From Curtobacterium caseinilyticum (GTDB lineage Bacteria; Actinomycetota; Actinomycetes; Actinomycetales; Microbacteriaceae): 64,000 bases of DNA. A program made the translations under genes and the position numbers. Positions 9,083 to 19,612 of the stretch are shown piece after piece. The stretch is taken from positions 1-64,000 of the forward strand of contig NZ_JAUCMN010000001.1 in the NCBI RefSeq assembly GCF_030363035.1, given 5' to 3'. The notes beneath the pieces were generated by a model, which was not told the DNA's origin, ran no database searches, and worked only from the letters and a program-made list of their open reading frames with translations. How positions within the stretch are numbered: the first letter of the stretch is position 1; every line of letters begins with the position of its first letter.

Positions 9083-9508
9083 TCAGGAACGCAGTGCGTC
9101 GACGATCGCCTGCGGGTTCCGCGCGCTCACGAGCCAGTAGGGCGTGGGGTCCGCCGGGTCGGCGACCTCGACGCGCACGACCCCGCGCACGTACCCGCGG
9201 AAGAGCGTCCACGCCCGCGCGTCGAGCACCGGGCCGCGCTGCGAGGTGGCCTCGGCGCCGGTGTACGCGGCGACCTCGCCGACGAGGGTCCGGGGCAGGT
9301 GGGCCTTGCCGGCCCGGAACTCGGTGTCCGTGACCTCGATCGTGGGGGCGAGCGCCCAGAGCAGGACGACCACGCCCAGGTACATGCCGATCGCCACGAG
9401 GATGCCGGCCAGCACGCTGATCGGCAGGAACACGAGCAGGCTCGCGGGGATGACGAGCGCCGTCGCCAGGTAGAGGGCGGGCGGGGCCCAGAGTCGTTCG
9501 CGGTACAC
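9083..9508 (-). CDS. DUF3093 family membrane protein
   Basis: A 141-residue protein with two hydrophobic segments near the N-terminus (ALYLATALVIPASLLVFLP and ILVAIGMYLGVVVLLWALAP) and a soluble C-terminal domain containing TLVGEVAAYTG and WLVSARNPQAIVDAL. It belongs to the actinobacterial DUF3093 family, which is usually encoded divergently from dut as here. The start at 9508 (MYRERLWAPP) is chosen because GGAGG lies 7 bases upstream; the GTG at 9514 would be only one base from it. The function is unknown. Confidence 0.85.
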   Translation of the reverse strand: MYRERLWAPPALYLATALVIPASLLVFLPISVLAGILVAIGMYLGVVVLLWALAPTIEVTDTEFRAGKAHLPRTLVGEVAAYTGAEATSQRGPVLDARAWTLFRGYVRGVVRVEVADPADPTPYWLVSARNPQAIVDALRS

Positions 9509-9591
9509 GGTCACCCCTCCATCCCACCACGACTCGGACGGACGCTCGGGCCACGGCCCGGATCAGGTCACGGAACGGTCACGGTCTGCAC

Positions 9592-9604
9592 TACCCTCGT
9601 CTCG
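9592..9604 (+). promoter_or_regulatory. Leaderless promoter of dut (-10 TACCCT)
   Basis: TACCCT at 9592-9597 lies six bases before the GTG start at 9604, and no Shine-Dalgarno sequence is present. The geometry fits transcription beginning at the start codon. Confidence 0.5.
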
Positions 9605-10095
9605 TGACCGAACCAGTCGACGTGCTCTGGACCGGGGAGAACGCTCCCGGCCACGCCCACCCCGGTGATGCCGGTGCCGACCTCGTCTCGACCGAGGCCC
9701 TCGTGCTGCAGCCCGGTGAGCGTCGGCTCGTCGGGACCGGCCTGCGCATCGCGCTGCCGGAGGGGTACGCCGGGTTCGTCGTCCCACGGAGCGGCCTGGC
9801 CGCCAAGCACGGCATCGCCATCGTGAACGCGCCCGGCACGATCGACGCCGGGTACCGCGGCGAGGTGAAGGTCGCGCTGCTCAACACCGACGCGAGCGAG
9901 CCCTACGAGGTCCACGTCGGTGACCGCATCGCGCAGTTGATCGTCATGCCCGTGCCCCGGGTGACGTACACGCGCGTCGAGACGCTGCCGGACAGCGTCC
10001 GCGGTGAGGGCGGGTTCGGCTCTTCGGGCTACGGTGACCGGAGCGGTGCCCTGTACGGCGCCGCCGACGACTTCCAGGAAGGAACGGACGCATGA
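9604..10095 (+). CDS. dut: Deoxyuridine 5'-triphosphate nucleotidohydrolase (dUTPase)
   Basis: A 163-residue trimeric dUTPase that converts dUTP to dUMP and pyrophosphate, keeping uracil out of DNA and supplying dTMP synthesis. All five family motifs are present: DAGADL, VPRSGLAAKHG, NAPGTIDAGYRGEVKV with the catalytic aspartate, RIAQLIV, and the C-terminal arm RGEGGFGSSG. About 20 residues extend beyond the last motif. The stop overlaps the DUF3710 start by four bases, so the two are translationally coupled. Confidence 0.95.
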   Translation: MTEPVDVLWTGENAPGHAHPGDAGADLVSTEALVLQPGERRLVGTGLRIALPEGYAGFVVPRSGLAAKHGIAIVNAPGTIDAGYRGEVKVALLNTDASEPYEVHVGDRIAQLIVMPVPRVTYTRVETLPDSVRGEGGFGSSGYGDRSGALYGAADDFQEGTDA

Positions 10096-10814
10096 AGTTC
10101 GGCCGACGCAAGCGTGACGAGGTCGAGGTGGCGGAGGCCGTCGCCGACGACGCCGTGATCGCGGAGACGACGCCGGAGGTCGACATCGCGACCGACGCCG
10201 ACGCCGACCTCGACGAGGTGGACGCCGTCGCGCCCACCGACAAGTCGGCACCCGCCGACCGGGCCGAGAACGGCCCGCACGACGAGACCGAGGCGAACCT
10301 GGTCCGACCGTACGTCGACCTGGGCGGCGTGAAGGTCCTGCCCCGCGAGGGGCTGCACCTGCGGCTCGAGGTCGAGGAGGGCTCGCAGCGCGTCGTCGCG
10401 GTGGGGCTCGACTACGACGAGTCGACGCTGCAGGTCCAGCCGTTCGCTGCCCCGCGGTCGACGGGCCTCTGGCACGAGATCCGCGCGCAGATCGCCGACC
10501 AGATCGAGCGTCAGGGCGGCCGGGTCGAGGAGGTCGACGGCCCCTTCGGCCCGGAGCTCCGTGCGCTCGTCCCGGTCGTCACCGACGGCTCCGGCTCGAC
10601 CGACGGTGCCCGCGCGGCCCGCTTCGTCGGCGTGGACGGCCCGCGGTGGTTCCTCCGCGGCGTCATCGCGGGCAAGGCCGCCGACCAGCCCGACGACGCG
10701 GCCGAGATCGAGGAGCTGTTCCGCAGCGTCGTCGTGGTGCGCGGCACCACGCCGATGCCGCCGCGCGACCTCATCCCGCTGCACATGCCGAAGTCGACGC
10801 AGTCCGCCGTCTGA
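10092..10814 (+). CDS. DUF3710 domain protein
   Basis: A 240-residue protein. The first 65 residues are charged and low-complexity (MKFGRRKRDEVEVAE then Asp/Ala/Glu-rich). The remainder is the compact DUF3710 domain with LPREGLHLRLEVEEGSQRV, GLWHEIRAQIADQIERQGG and RFVGVDGPRWFLRGVIAG. The family is restricted to actinobacteria and its job is unknown; its constant partner is dut. The ATG lies within an ATGA overlap with the dut stop. Confidence 0.88.
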   Translation: MKFGRRKRDEVEVAEAVADDAVIAETTPEVDIATDADADLDEVDAVAPTDKSAPADRAENGPHDETEANLVRPYVDLGGVKVLPREGLHLRLEVEEGSQRVVAVGLDYDESTLQVQPFAAPRSTGLWHEIRAQIADQIERQGGRVEEVDGPFGPELRALVPVVTDGSGSTDGARAARFVGVDGPRWFLRGVIAGKAADQPDDAAEIEELFRSVVVVRGTTPMPPRDLIPLHMPKSTQSAV

Positions 10815-10858
10815 CGTCCGGCGCCCGACCACACGACACGACACGGCCTGGAGGCACG

Positions 10859-11677
10859 GTGCCGGACCACGACGACATCCAGCGACCCACGGACGGCCGC
10901 GACGACGCCGCTGCTCCCGTCGACGGGGTCCGGTCGCGTCCGGCGGACGAGCCGGCGGCGACCGGTCCCGACGTCACACCGTCGTTCTCGGCGCAGTTCC
11001 GTGCCGCCGTACAGAACGCCGGGATCGCCCGCGTCGCCCCGGGGGAGACCCCGTCGGGTCGTGCACTGCTGGGTGCCGTCGGCGGCGTCCGCGGCCTCGC
11101 CGAGTCGGTGCTGCCCGGGTTCGCGTTCCTGGTCGTCTACGCGATCACGAAGGAGCTCGTCCCGAGCGTCGTGATCCCGGTCGTGGTCGGACTGGTCTTC
11201 GTCGTGCTGCGTCTGGTACAGCGGCAGTCGCTCACGATGTCCTTCGCGGGCATCGCCGGCGTGGTCGTGTCGGCGGCCCTGGCGCTGTTCACGGGCCGCG
11301 CGGAGACGAACTTCATCCCCGGCATCGTGATCAACTCCGTCTGGCTGGTCGGCCTCCTGGTGACGCTCGCGATCCGCTGGCCGCTCATCGGGGTCGTGGT
11401 GGGCTTCCTGCTCCCGCCGGACGAGGACGGCTCCCACGTCGACTGGCGCGCCGACCCCGCGAAGCGCCGCGTCCTGACCGTCGCGACGTGGATCTGGGTC
11501 GGACTCTTCGCGCTCCGGCTCGCCGTCGAGGTGCCGCTGTACCTGACTGCGCAGATCGAGCTCCTCGCCGCGGTGAAGCTCGTGCTCGGCGTGCCCCTCT
11601 ACGCCGCCGTGCTCTGGGTCACGTGGTTGCTCGTCCGCACGGTGTTCGTGCGCCGGGAGGACCCTGCCGCGGTGTAG
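10859..11677 (+). CDS. DUF3159 family integral membrane protein
   Basis: A 272-residue protein. A disordered acidic N-terminus of about 75 residues is followed by five or six membrane segments, for example FAFLVVYAITKELVPSVVIP, GIAGVVVSAALALFTG, IVINSVWLVGLLVTLAI and a C-terminal pair. DUF3159 proteins follow DUF3710 in most actinobacteria. The GTG at 10859 has GGAGG about 7 bases upstream. In many relatives TrkA-type potassium uptake genes and an APC permease follow (from recall); here acnA follows directly, which suggests local gene loss. Confidence 0.87.
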   Translation: MPDHDDIQRPTDGRDDAAAPVDGVRSRPADEPAATGPDVTPSFSAQFRAAVQNAGIARVAPGETPSGRALLGAVGGVRGLAESVLPGFAFLVVYAITKELVPSVVIPVVVGLVFVVLRLVQRQSLTMSFAGIAGVVVSAALALFTGRAETNFIPGIVINSVWLVGLLVTLAIRWPLIGVVVGFLLPPDEDGSHVDWRADPAKRRVLTVATWIWVGLFALRLAVEVPLYLTAQIELLAAVKLVLGVPLYAAVLWVTWLLVRTVFVRREDPAAV

Positions 11678-11680
11678 GGT

Positions 11681-11698
11681 TGTCTCGACATCGAGACA
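11681..11698. promoter_or_regulatory. 18-bp palindromic operator candidate upstream of acnA
   Basis: TGTCTCGA-CA-TCGAGACA is an almost perfect palindrome just after the DUF3159 stop and about 110 bases before acnA. Its size and symmetry fit a homodimeric repressor. The regulator is not identified and no regulator gene lies beside acnA. Confidence 0.5.
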
Positions 11699-11729
11699 CT
11701 TTCCCGGCGACGCTCCAACGCGGCCGGGA

Positions 11730-11748
11730 TTAGGTTTGCCTTGCTGGT
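11730..11748. promoter_or_regulatory. Possible DtxR/IdeR-type iron box upstream of acnA
   Basis: TTAGGTTTGCCTTGCTGGT matches the left half of the iron-box consensus TTAGGTTAGSCTAACCTAA well and the right half poorly, about 11 of 19 positions. Iron control of an iron-sulfur aconitase is plausible, but the match is weak and TAGGTT could simply be a -10 element. Confidence 0.25.
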
Positions 11749-11805
11749 GGGACGTTCCGCGGCCCACGAGGATGAGGGCACACCGATCACCAGGGAGGCG
11801 GCACA

Positions 11806-14643
<2,838 letters not shown>

Positions 14644-14650
14644 TCCCTCC

Positions 14651-14722
14651 CGCGAAACGCAACCCAGGCGGTTCCGCGCAGCGTCACAGCGCTGTGCGGG
14701 ACCGCCTTCGTTGCGTTCTGCG
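14651..14722 (+). terminator. Long hairpin terminator after acnA
   Basis: CGCGAAACGCAAC and GGCGGTTCCGCGCAG pair with CTGTGCGGGACCGCC and GTTGCGTTCTGCG through the whole stretch with a few mismatches, starting about 8 bases after the acnA stop. The remaining gap to dxs (to 14888) holds a degenerate copy of the GCGCCTCCCG hairpin arm near 14815 and nothing else recognisable. Confidence 0.8.
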
Positions 14723-14888
14723 GAGTGTGACGGGACGGTCGGGCGCGCCCCGTTGAGCGGTGGCGCGCCAGCGCCACACGGGGCGCGCCGACCGAGCCTG
14801 CGAGGGAGGGGCGGGCCCGCCACGCGCCTCCCGACCGTGTCCTGGTCACGCGGCTAGTGTGGGGTCCTGCCCCACGAAAGGAGCGCCC

Positions 14889-16823
14889 GTGAGCCTGCTG
14901 AGCAGCATCTCCTCGCCGCGCGACCTCAAGCGTCTGTCGGACGCGCAGATGACGGACCTGGCCGCCGAGATCCGCCGGTTCCTGGTCGCCGAGGTCGCGA
15001 AGACCGGTGGGCACCTGGGGCCGAACCTCGGCGTCGTGGAGCTGACGCTCGCGATGCACCGGGTGTTCGACTCACCGCACGACCCGTTCGTGTTCGACAC
15101 GGGGCACCAGTCGTACGTGCACAAGCTCGTCACCGGGCGGCAGGACTTCTCGGGGTTGCGCGAGCGCGGGGGTCTGGCCGGCTACCCGCAGCGGAGCGAG
15201 TCGGAGCACGACATCGTCGAGTCCTCGCACGCGTCCTCGTCGCTGTCCTGGGCGGACGGGATCTCCCGTGCCTTCCGGCAGACCGGGCAGGACGACCGCA
15301 CCGTCGTGGCCGTCGTCGGGGACGGCGCGCTCACGGGCGGGATGACCTGGGAGGCGCTCAACAACATCTCGGACAGCAACGACCGCCGGCTCGTGATCGT
15401 CGTCAACGACAACGGTCGGTCCTACGCGCCGACGATCGGGGGCATGGCGCGCTTCCTCAGCTCCGTCCGCACCCGCCGCGAGTACCGCGCGCTGTTCGAG
15501 AAGTCGCAGGCCGTCGCCTCGCGGTTCGGTGCGCCGGGGCGAGCGTTCTACCGAGGCGTCCGCGGTGGGCTGCACGGGTTCCTGTCGCGGTTCACGAACA
15601 ACGAGGCGCTGTACTCGAACCTCGACATCAAGTACATCGGGCCGGTGAACGGGCACGACCAGCGGGCCATGGAGGCGGCGCTCCGGCAGGCGAAGGCCTA
15701 CGGCGCTCCGACGATCGTGCACGCGATCACGGAGAAGGGCCACGGCTTCGAGCCGGCGCTCCGTGACCAGGCGGACCAGTTCCACGCCGTGGGGCACATC
15801 GATCCCGAGACGGGGGAGTCGCTCGACGTGTCGGCGGGGCCCTCGTGGACCTCGGTGTTCGCGTCGACGTTGGCGTCGGTCGGTGCCACCGACGAGCGGA
15901 TCGTCGCGATCACGGCCGCCATGCTCCGACCCACCGGCCTCCACCTGTTCCAGGAGCAGCACCCGGACCGGGTCATCGACGTCGGGATCGCCGAGCAGCA
16001 CGCGGTGACGACGGCTGCGGGCCTCGCCTACGGCGGGCTGCACCCGGTCGTGGCTCTGTACGCCACGTTCCTGAACCGGGCGTTCGACCAGGTGCTCATG
16101 GACGTCGCGCTGCACCGGGCGGGTGTCACGTTCGTCCTCGACCGCGCGGGCATCACCGGGCCGGACGGCCCGTCGCACCACGGCATGTGGGACCTCGCGC
16201 TGCTGCAGGTCGTGCCCGGGATCCGGATCGCCGCGCCGCGTGACGCCGCGACGCTCCGCGAGGAGTTCCGCGAGGCCGTGGCCGTCGACGACGCTCCGAC
16301 CGTCCTGCGCTGGTCGAAGGGGTCCGTCGGACCGGACATCCCGGCGGAGCGACGGCTGTCCGACGGAGTCGATGTGCTCCGTTCTCCGTCGTCGGACCAA
16401 GAGCAGGACGTGTTGGTCGTGGCGGTCGGATCGATGGTGCCGGTCGCGCTCGAGGCGGCGTCGCTGCTCGAGGCGCAGGGCATCGGCGTCACCGTGGTGG
16501 ACCCGCGGTGGGTCGTGCCGATCCCGTCCTCGCTCATCGACCTGTCCCGCGAGCACCGGCTGGTGATCACGATCGAGGACGGCGTTCGTGTGGGCGGGGT
16601 CGGGACCCGGCTGCGGCAGGACCTGCGTGCCGCCGGCGTCGACACCGGGGTGAACGAGCTCGGTCTGCCGGACGAGTTCATCGCCCACGCGTCCCGGTCG
16701 CAGATCCTCGCCGACGTGGGACTCACGGCCCAGGCGATCGCGCGCGACGTCATCGACCAGGTGGTCGGGACGAAGCTGCCCCAGGCGAAGCCGGCTCGGA
16801 CGCGGGAGTCGGCGGACCGTTAG
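14889..16823 (+). CDS. dxs: 1-deoxy-D-xylulose-5-phosphate synthase
   Basis: A 644-residue thiamine-diphosphate enzyme that joins pyruvate and glyceraldehyde 3-phosphate in the first step of the MEP isoprenoid pathway. The N-terminal domain shows AKTGGHLGPNLGVVELT, DTGHQSYVHKLVTGR and the cofactor motif GDGALTGGMTWEALNNI with NDNGRSYAPTIGG. The pyrimidine-binding domain has the catalytic glutamate in VGIAEQHAVTTAAGLA and GPDGPSHHGMWDLALL. The transketolase C-terminal domain closes the protein. The GTG at 14889 has AAAGGAG 6 bases upstream. The gene follows acnA as in many relatives. Confidence 0.95.
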   Translation: MSLLSSISSPRDLKRLSDAQMTDLAAEIRRFLVAEVAKTGGHLGPNLGVVELTLAMHRVFDSPHDPFVFDTGHQSYVHKLVTGRQDFSGLRERGGLAGYPQRSESEHDIVESSHASSSLSWADGISRAFRQTGQDDRTVVAVVGDGALTGGMTWEALNNISDSNDRRLVIVVNDNGRSYAPTIGGMARFLSSVRTRREYRALFEKSQAVASRFGAPGRAFYRGVRGGLHGFLSRFTNNEALYSNLDIKYIGPVNGHDQRAMEAALRQAKAYGAPTIVHAITEKGHGFEPALRDQADQFHAVGHIDPETGESLDVSAGPSWTSVFASTLASVGATDERIVAITAAMLRPTGLHLFQEQHPDRVIDVGIAEQHAVTTAAGLAYGGLHPVVALYATFLNRAFDQVLMDVALHRAGVTFVLDRAGITGPDGPSHHGMWDLALLQVVPGIRIAAPRDAATLREEFREAVAVDDAPTVLRWSKGSVGPDIPAERRLSDGVDVLRSPSSDQEQDVLVVAVGSMVPVALEAASLLEAQGIGVTVVDPRWVVPIPSSLIDLSREHRLVITIEDGVRVGGVGTRLRQDLRAAGVDTGVNELGLPDEFIAHASRSQILADVGLTAQAIARDVIDQVVGTKLPQAKPARTRESADR

Positions 16824-16849
16824 ACCTTGCTGGTCCAGTACGCACTCGT

Positions 16850-16862
16850 TAGTGTGTACACA
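16850..16862 (+). promoter_or_regulatory. Promoter and operator of the toxin-antitoxin operon
   Basis: TAGTGT at 16850-16855 lies six bases before the ATG at 16862, giving a leaderless promoter. TGTGTACACA at 16853-16862 overlaps it and carries the TGTACA core known as the YefM/Phd-type operator. Binding there by the antitoxin would cover both the -10 box and the transcript start, so autorepression is likely. Confidence 0.65.
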
Positions 16863-17119
16863 TGAACTCCATCTCCGAATCGGTTTCGACTCGCGAGTTC
16901 CGCGCGGACCTCGCTGCCGTCATGGGGCGCGCGACGTTCGGGCACGAGCGCATCGCGGTCACCCGGAACGGCAAGGTTGCCGGGGTCGTGATCGGCCTCG
17001 ATGACCTGGAGCTCCTCGAACAGCTCGAGGACGCCGCCGACCTAGCCGCCTACCGTTCGGCGAAGGCATCGGACGACGGCCAGCGGGTGTCACTCGACGA
17101 CCTCCGTGGGGAGGCGTGA
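16862..17119 (+). CDS. Type II antitoxin, Phd/YefM family
   Basis: An 85-residue DNA-binding antitoxin. The N-terminal Phd/YefM fold is shown by SVSTREFRADLAAVMGRA, HERIAVTRNGKVAGVVIGLDDLELLEQLED. The C-terminal tail DLAAYRSAKASDDGQRVSLD is the likely toxin-wrapping part. It should neutralise the RelE-like toxin and repress its own operon through the TGTGTACACA site that overlaps the start codon. The stop overlaps the toxin start by four bases. The pair is inserted between dxs and the fadB-like gene in an otherwise conserved block, which suggests acquisition. Confidence 0.9.
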   Translation: MNSISESVSTREFRADLAAVMGRATFGHERIAVTRNGKVAGVVIGLDDLELLEQLEDAADLAAYRSAKASDDGQRVSLDDLRGEA

Positions 17120-17376
17120 GCAGGTGCCGCGTCGAGTTCACCTATGCTGCAGCGAGAGCGATCCGGAAGCTCCCGAAGAACGTCCGATCGCGCTTGCTCG
17201 ACGCCGTTGCCTGCCTGGCCGACGAGCCCCGACCGCCTGGCGCCCGCAAGCTCGCCGGCGCCGATCTCGCGTGGCGGGTCCGCGCGGGGGACTACCGGGT
17301 CATCTACGAGATCGAGGACGATGCCCTGCTCGTGACCGTCGTCCGAGCCGCCCATCGTCGTGAGGTCTACCGGTAG
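17116..17376 (+). CDS. Type II toxin, RelE/ParE family
   Basis: An 86-residue RelE-fold protein: VEFTYAAARAIRKLPKNVRSRL (two helices), a loop with RPPGARKLAG, then LAWRVRAGDYRVIYEIEDDALLVTVVRAAHRREVY. The basic residues and the closing RREVYR are typical of RelE-type mRNA interferases that cut mRNA in the ribosome. A gyrase-poisoning ParE role cannot be excluded from sequence alone. The GTG start lies inside a GTGA overlap with the antitoxin gene. It converges on the fadB-like gene with a strong hairpin between. Confidence 0.88.
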   Translation: MSRCRVEFTYAAARAIRKLPKNVRSRLLDAVACLADEPRPPGARKLAGADLAWRVRAGDYRVIYEIEDDALLVTVVRAAHRREVYR

Positions 17377-17402
17377 GAGCCGGTCGGGAACCGTGCGGAA
17401 CA

Positions 17403-17451
17403 CGGGACCGACATCGAACCACGGCGCCTGCCTGGTTCGACGTCGGTCCCG
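17403..17451. terminator. Hairpin element of the GACATCGAACCA family
   Basis: CGGGACCGACATCGAACCA at 17403-17421 pairs with TGGTTCGACGTCGGTCCCG at 17433-17451 with one mismatch and an 11-base loop. It lies between the convergent toxin and fadB-like genes. A second copy with the same core and the same loop length lies at 37027-37088. Confidence 0.8.
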
Positions 17452-17471
17452 TGGTTCGACGCTGGTGACGG

Positions 17472-19610
17472 CTAGCGCGAGGCGGGGCCGACGATCGCCG
17501 GGTCGTGGAACGTGCCGCCGAAGACCCGCTCCGACGCTCCGGAGCGGTCGAGGTACGGGCTGATGCCGCCGGCCTGGAACGGGTAGCCCGCGCCGAGGAT
17601 CAGTCCGAGGTCGATCTCCTCGACGTGCTCGACGACGTGGTCCTCGAGCATGCGGTGGACCTCGTCCGCCAGGGCGTCCTCGAACCGCTGCTGCATCGTG
17701 GCCGCGTCCACCGGCTGTGCGTCCTTCTTGGACGGCGCGACGAGCTTCACGGCGGCGGGGTCGTGCCCGGTGACGTTGCCCTTCTTGTCGCGCGTCAGGA
17801 TCGTGCCGTGCTCCGCGATCCGCTCCAGCCCGTCGCCCGGGTAGAAGCGCTCCGGCCACGCCGCGTGGTGCGAGTCGAGCACGTGCGCGCCGACCGGCAG
17901 GCCGACGAGCTCGAGCAGCTCGAACGGCGACATCGGCAGCCCGAGCGGCGCCGCACCCTCGGCGACGGTCTCGAACGGGGTGCCCTGCTCGACGCCGCGC
18001 ATCGCCTCGCCGAGCACCCGGGCGAGCACCCGGTTGACGACGAAGCCCGGCTGGTCGGCGGTGATGATCGCGGTCTTCTTCAGGGTCTTCGCGACGGCGA
18101 GTGCGGTGACGAGGGCCTCGTCCGAGGTCTTGTCCGCCCGCACGACCTCGAGCAGGGGCATCACGGCGACGGGGTTGAAGAAGTGGAACCCGACGAGGCG
18201 CTGCGGGTGTTCGAGCACGGACGCCATCTCGTCGACCGACAGCGACGAGGTGTTCGTGGCCAGGATCGCGTCGGGAGCGATGACCTGCTCGATCTTGCGG
18301 AAGACGTCCTGCTTGACGCTCATCTCCTCGAACACGGCCTCGATCACCCAGTCGGCGTCGGCGAACGCGTCGTACGACACCGAACCGCTGACGAGGGCCG
18401 TGATGCGGTTGGCGTCATCAGGGGAGATCCGCCCCTTGTCGAGCATCTTGCCGACCTCGCCGCGGATGCGCTCGACGCCGGCATCCACCCGGGCCTGGTC
18501 GACGTCGGTGATGACGACGGGAACCCCGAGACGGCGGGCGAACAGCAGCGCGAACTGCGACGCCATCAGGCCGGCGCCGAGGACGCCGACCTTCGTGATC
18601 TTCTTCGCCTCGACGCCCTCGGGGGCACCGACCGGCTTCTTCGCGCGCTTCTGCACCAGGTCGAACGCGTACATCGACGCGGCGAACTGGTCACCGGCGA
18701 GCAGGTCGGCCAGCGCATCGTCCTCGCCGGCGAAACGCTCGTCGAGCGAACCCGACTTCGCCGCTGCGACGAGGTCGAGTGCCCGGAACGGCGACTTCGG
18801 GACGGTCCCGATCTTCGACGCGACCTGGCCGCGGGCCACCTTGACGACGGTGCCCCAGGCGGCCTTCTCGAGCATGCCCGGTTCGTTCTTCCGGACGACC
18901 TTGGTCCGGCCGGTGACGACGCCGTCGGCCCAGGCGACGGCGGACGGCAGGAACGTGACGGAGGGGATCAGGGCGTCGCCGATGCCGAGCTCGACCGCCG
19001 CCCTGCCGTCCATCAGCCGGTTGTTCTTGAGCGGGTTCTCCACGATCACGCGGAGCGCTCGCTCGGGGCCGATCAGGCGGGGGAGCAGCGTGGCGCCACC
19101 CCAGCCGGGGATGATGCCGAGGAAGACCTCCGGCAGCCCGATGCCCTGTGCAGCGGACGAGAACACGCGGTAGGTGCAGTGCAGGGCGACCTCGAGCCCG
19201 CCGCCGAGCGCGATGCCGTTCACGAACGCGAACGACGGGACACCGAGGTCGGAGAGCTTGCGGAGCGTGGCGTGCCCGAGCGCCCCGAGTTCGTGCGCGA
19301 CCTCGCGCGACGGCAGCGCCGCCGCCTGCGACAGGTCGGCACCGGCGGCGAAGCAGTACTCCTTGCCGGTGATCGCCACCGCCTGGATGCTCCCGGCGGA
19401 CGCCGCTGCGCGCAGGGTGTCGAGCACGTCGGACAGCTCGCGCATGGTGCGTGGGCCGAGCGTCGACGGGCGCTTGTAGTCCTTGCCGTTGTCGAGCGTG
19501 ACGAGCGCGAGCGTGCCGCCGGAGGGCAGCGCGACGTGCTTGACGTACGAGTGCGTGACGACCTCGTCGGCGCTGAGCTCGGTCAGCTGGTCGATCGGGG
19601 TGGTGGTCAT
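17472..19610 (-). CDS. Fatty-acid beta-oxidation bifunctional protein (enoyl-CoA hydratase / 3-hydroxyacyl-CoA dehydrogenase)
   Basis: A 712-residue FadB/FadJ-type enzyme that hydrates enoyl-CoA and oxidises the resulting 3-hydroxyacyl-CoA with NAD. The hydratase part (about residues 20-300) shows GKEYCFAAGADLSQ, NGIALGGGLEVALHC and GLPEVFLGIIPGWGG. The dehydrogenase part shows VGVLGAGLMASQFALLFARR (Rossmann loop), ATNTSSLSVDEMA, HFFNPVAVMPLLEVV and DQPGFVVNRVLARVLGEA. The start at 19610 (MTTTPIDQL) lies 2 bases after the thiolase stop with GGAAGGCGG upstream, so the two form one operon and probably one complex. Confidence 0.92.
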   Translation of the reverse strand: MTTTPIDQLTELSADEVVTHSYVKHVALPSGGTLALVTLDNGKDYKRPSTLGPRTMRELSDVLDTLRAAASAGSIQAVAITGKEYCFAAGADLSQAAALPSREVAHELGALGHATLRKLSDLGVPSFAFVNGIALGGGLEVALHCTYRVFSSAAQGIGLPEVFLGIIPGWGGATLLPRLIGPERALRVIVENPLKNNRLMDGRAAVELGIGDALIPSVTFLPSAVAWADGVVTGRTKVVRKNEPGMLEKAAWGTVVKVARGQVASKIGTVPKSPFRALDLVAAAKSGSLDERFAGEDDALADLLAGDQFAASMYAFDLVQKRAKKPVGAPEGVEAKKITKVGVLGAGLMASQFALLFARRLGVPVVITDVDQARVDAGVERIRGEVGKMLDKGRISPDDANRITALVSGSVSYDAFADADWVIEAVFEEMSVKQDVFRKIEQVIAPDAILATNTSSLSVDEMASVLEHPQRLVGFHFFNPVAVMPLLEVVRADKTSDEALVTALAVAKTLKKTAIITADQPGFVVNRVLARVLGEAMRGVEQGTPFETVAEGAAPLGLPMSPFELLELVGLPVGAHVLDSHHAAWPERFYPGDGLERIAEHGTILTRDKKGNVTGHDPAAVKLVAPSKKDAQPVDAATMQQRFEDALADEVHRMLEDHVVEHVEEIDLGLILGAGYPFQAGGISPYLDRSGASERVFGGTFHDPAIVGPASR

Positions 19611-19612
19611 CG

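Noticed and set aside
8206..9607. Several long open frames on both strands across the repeat array
   Set aside because: The 19-bp period shifts the frame with each unit, the products are Arg/Pro/Gly repeats, and no ribosome site or conserved start is seen.
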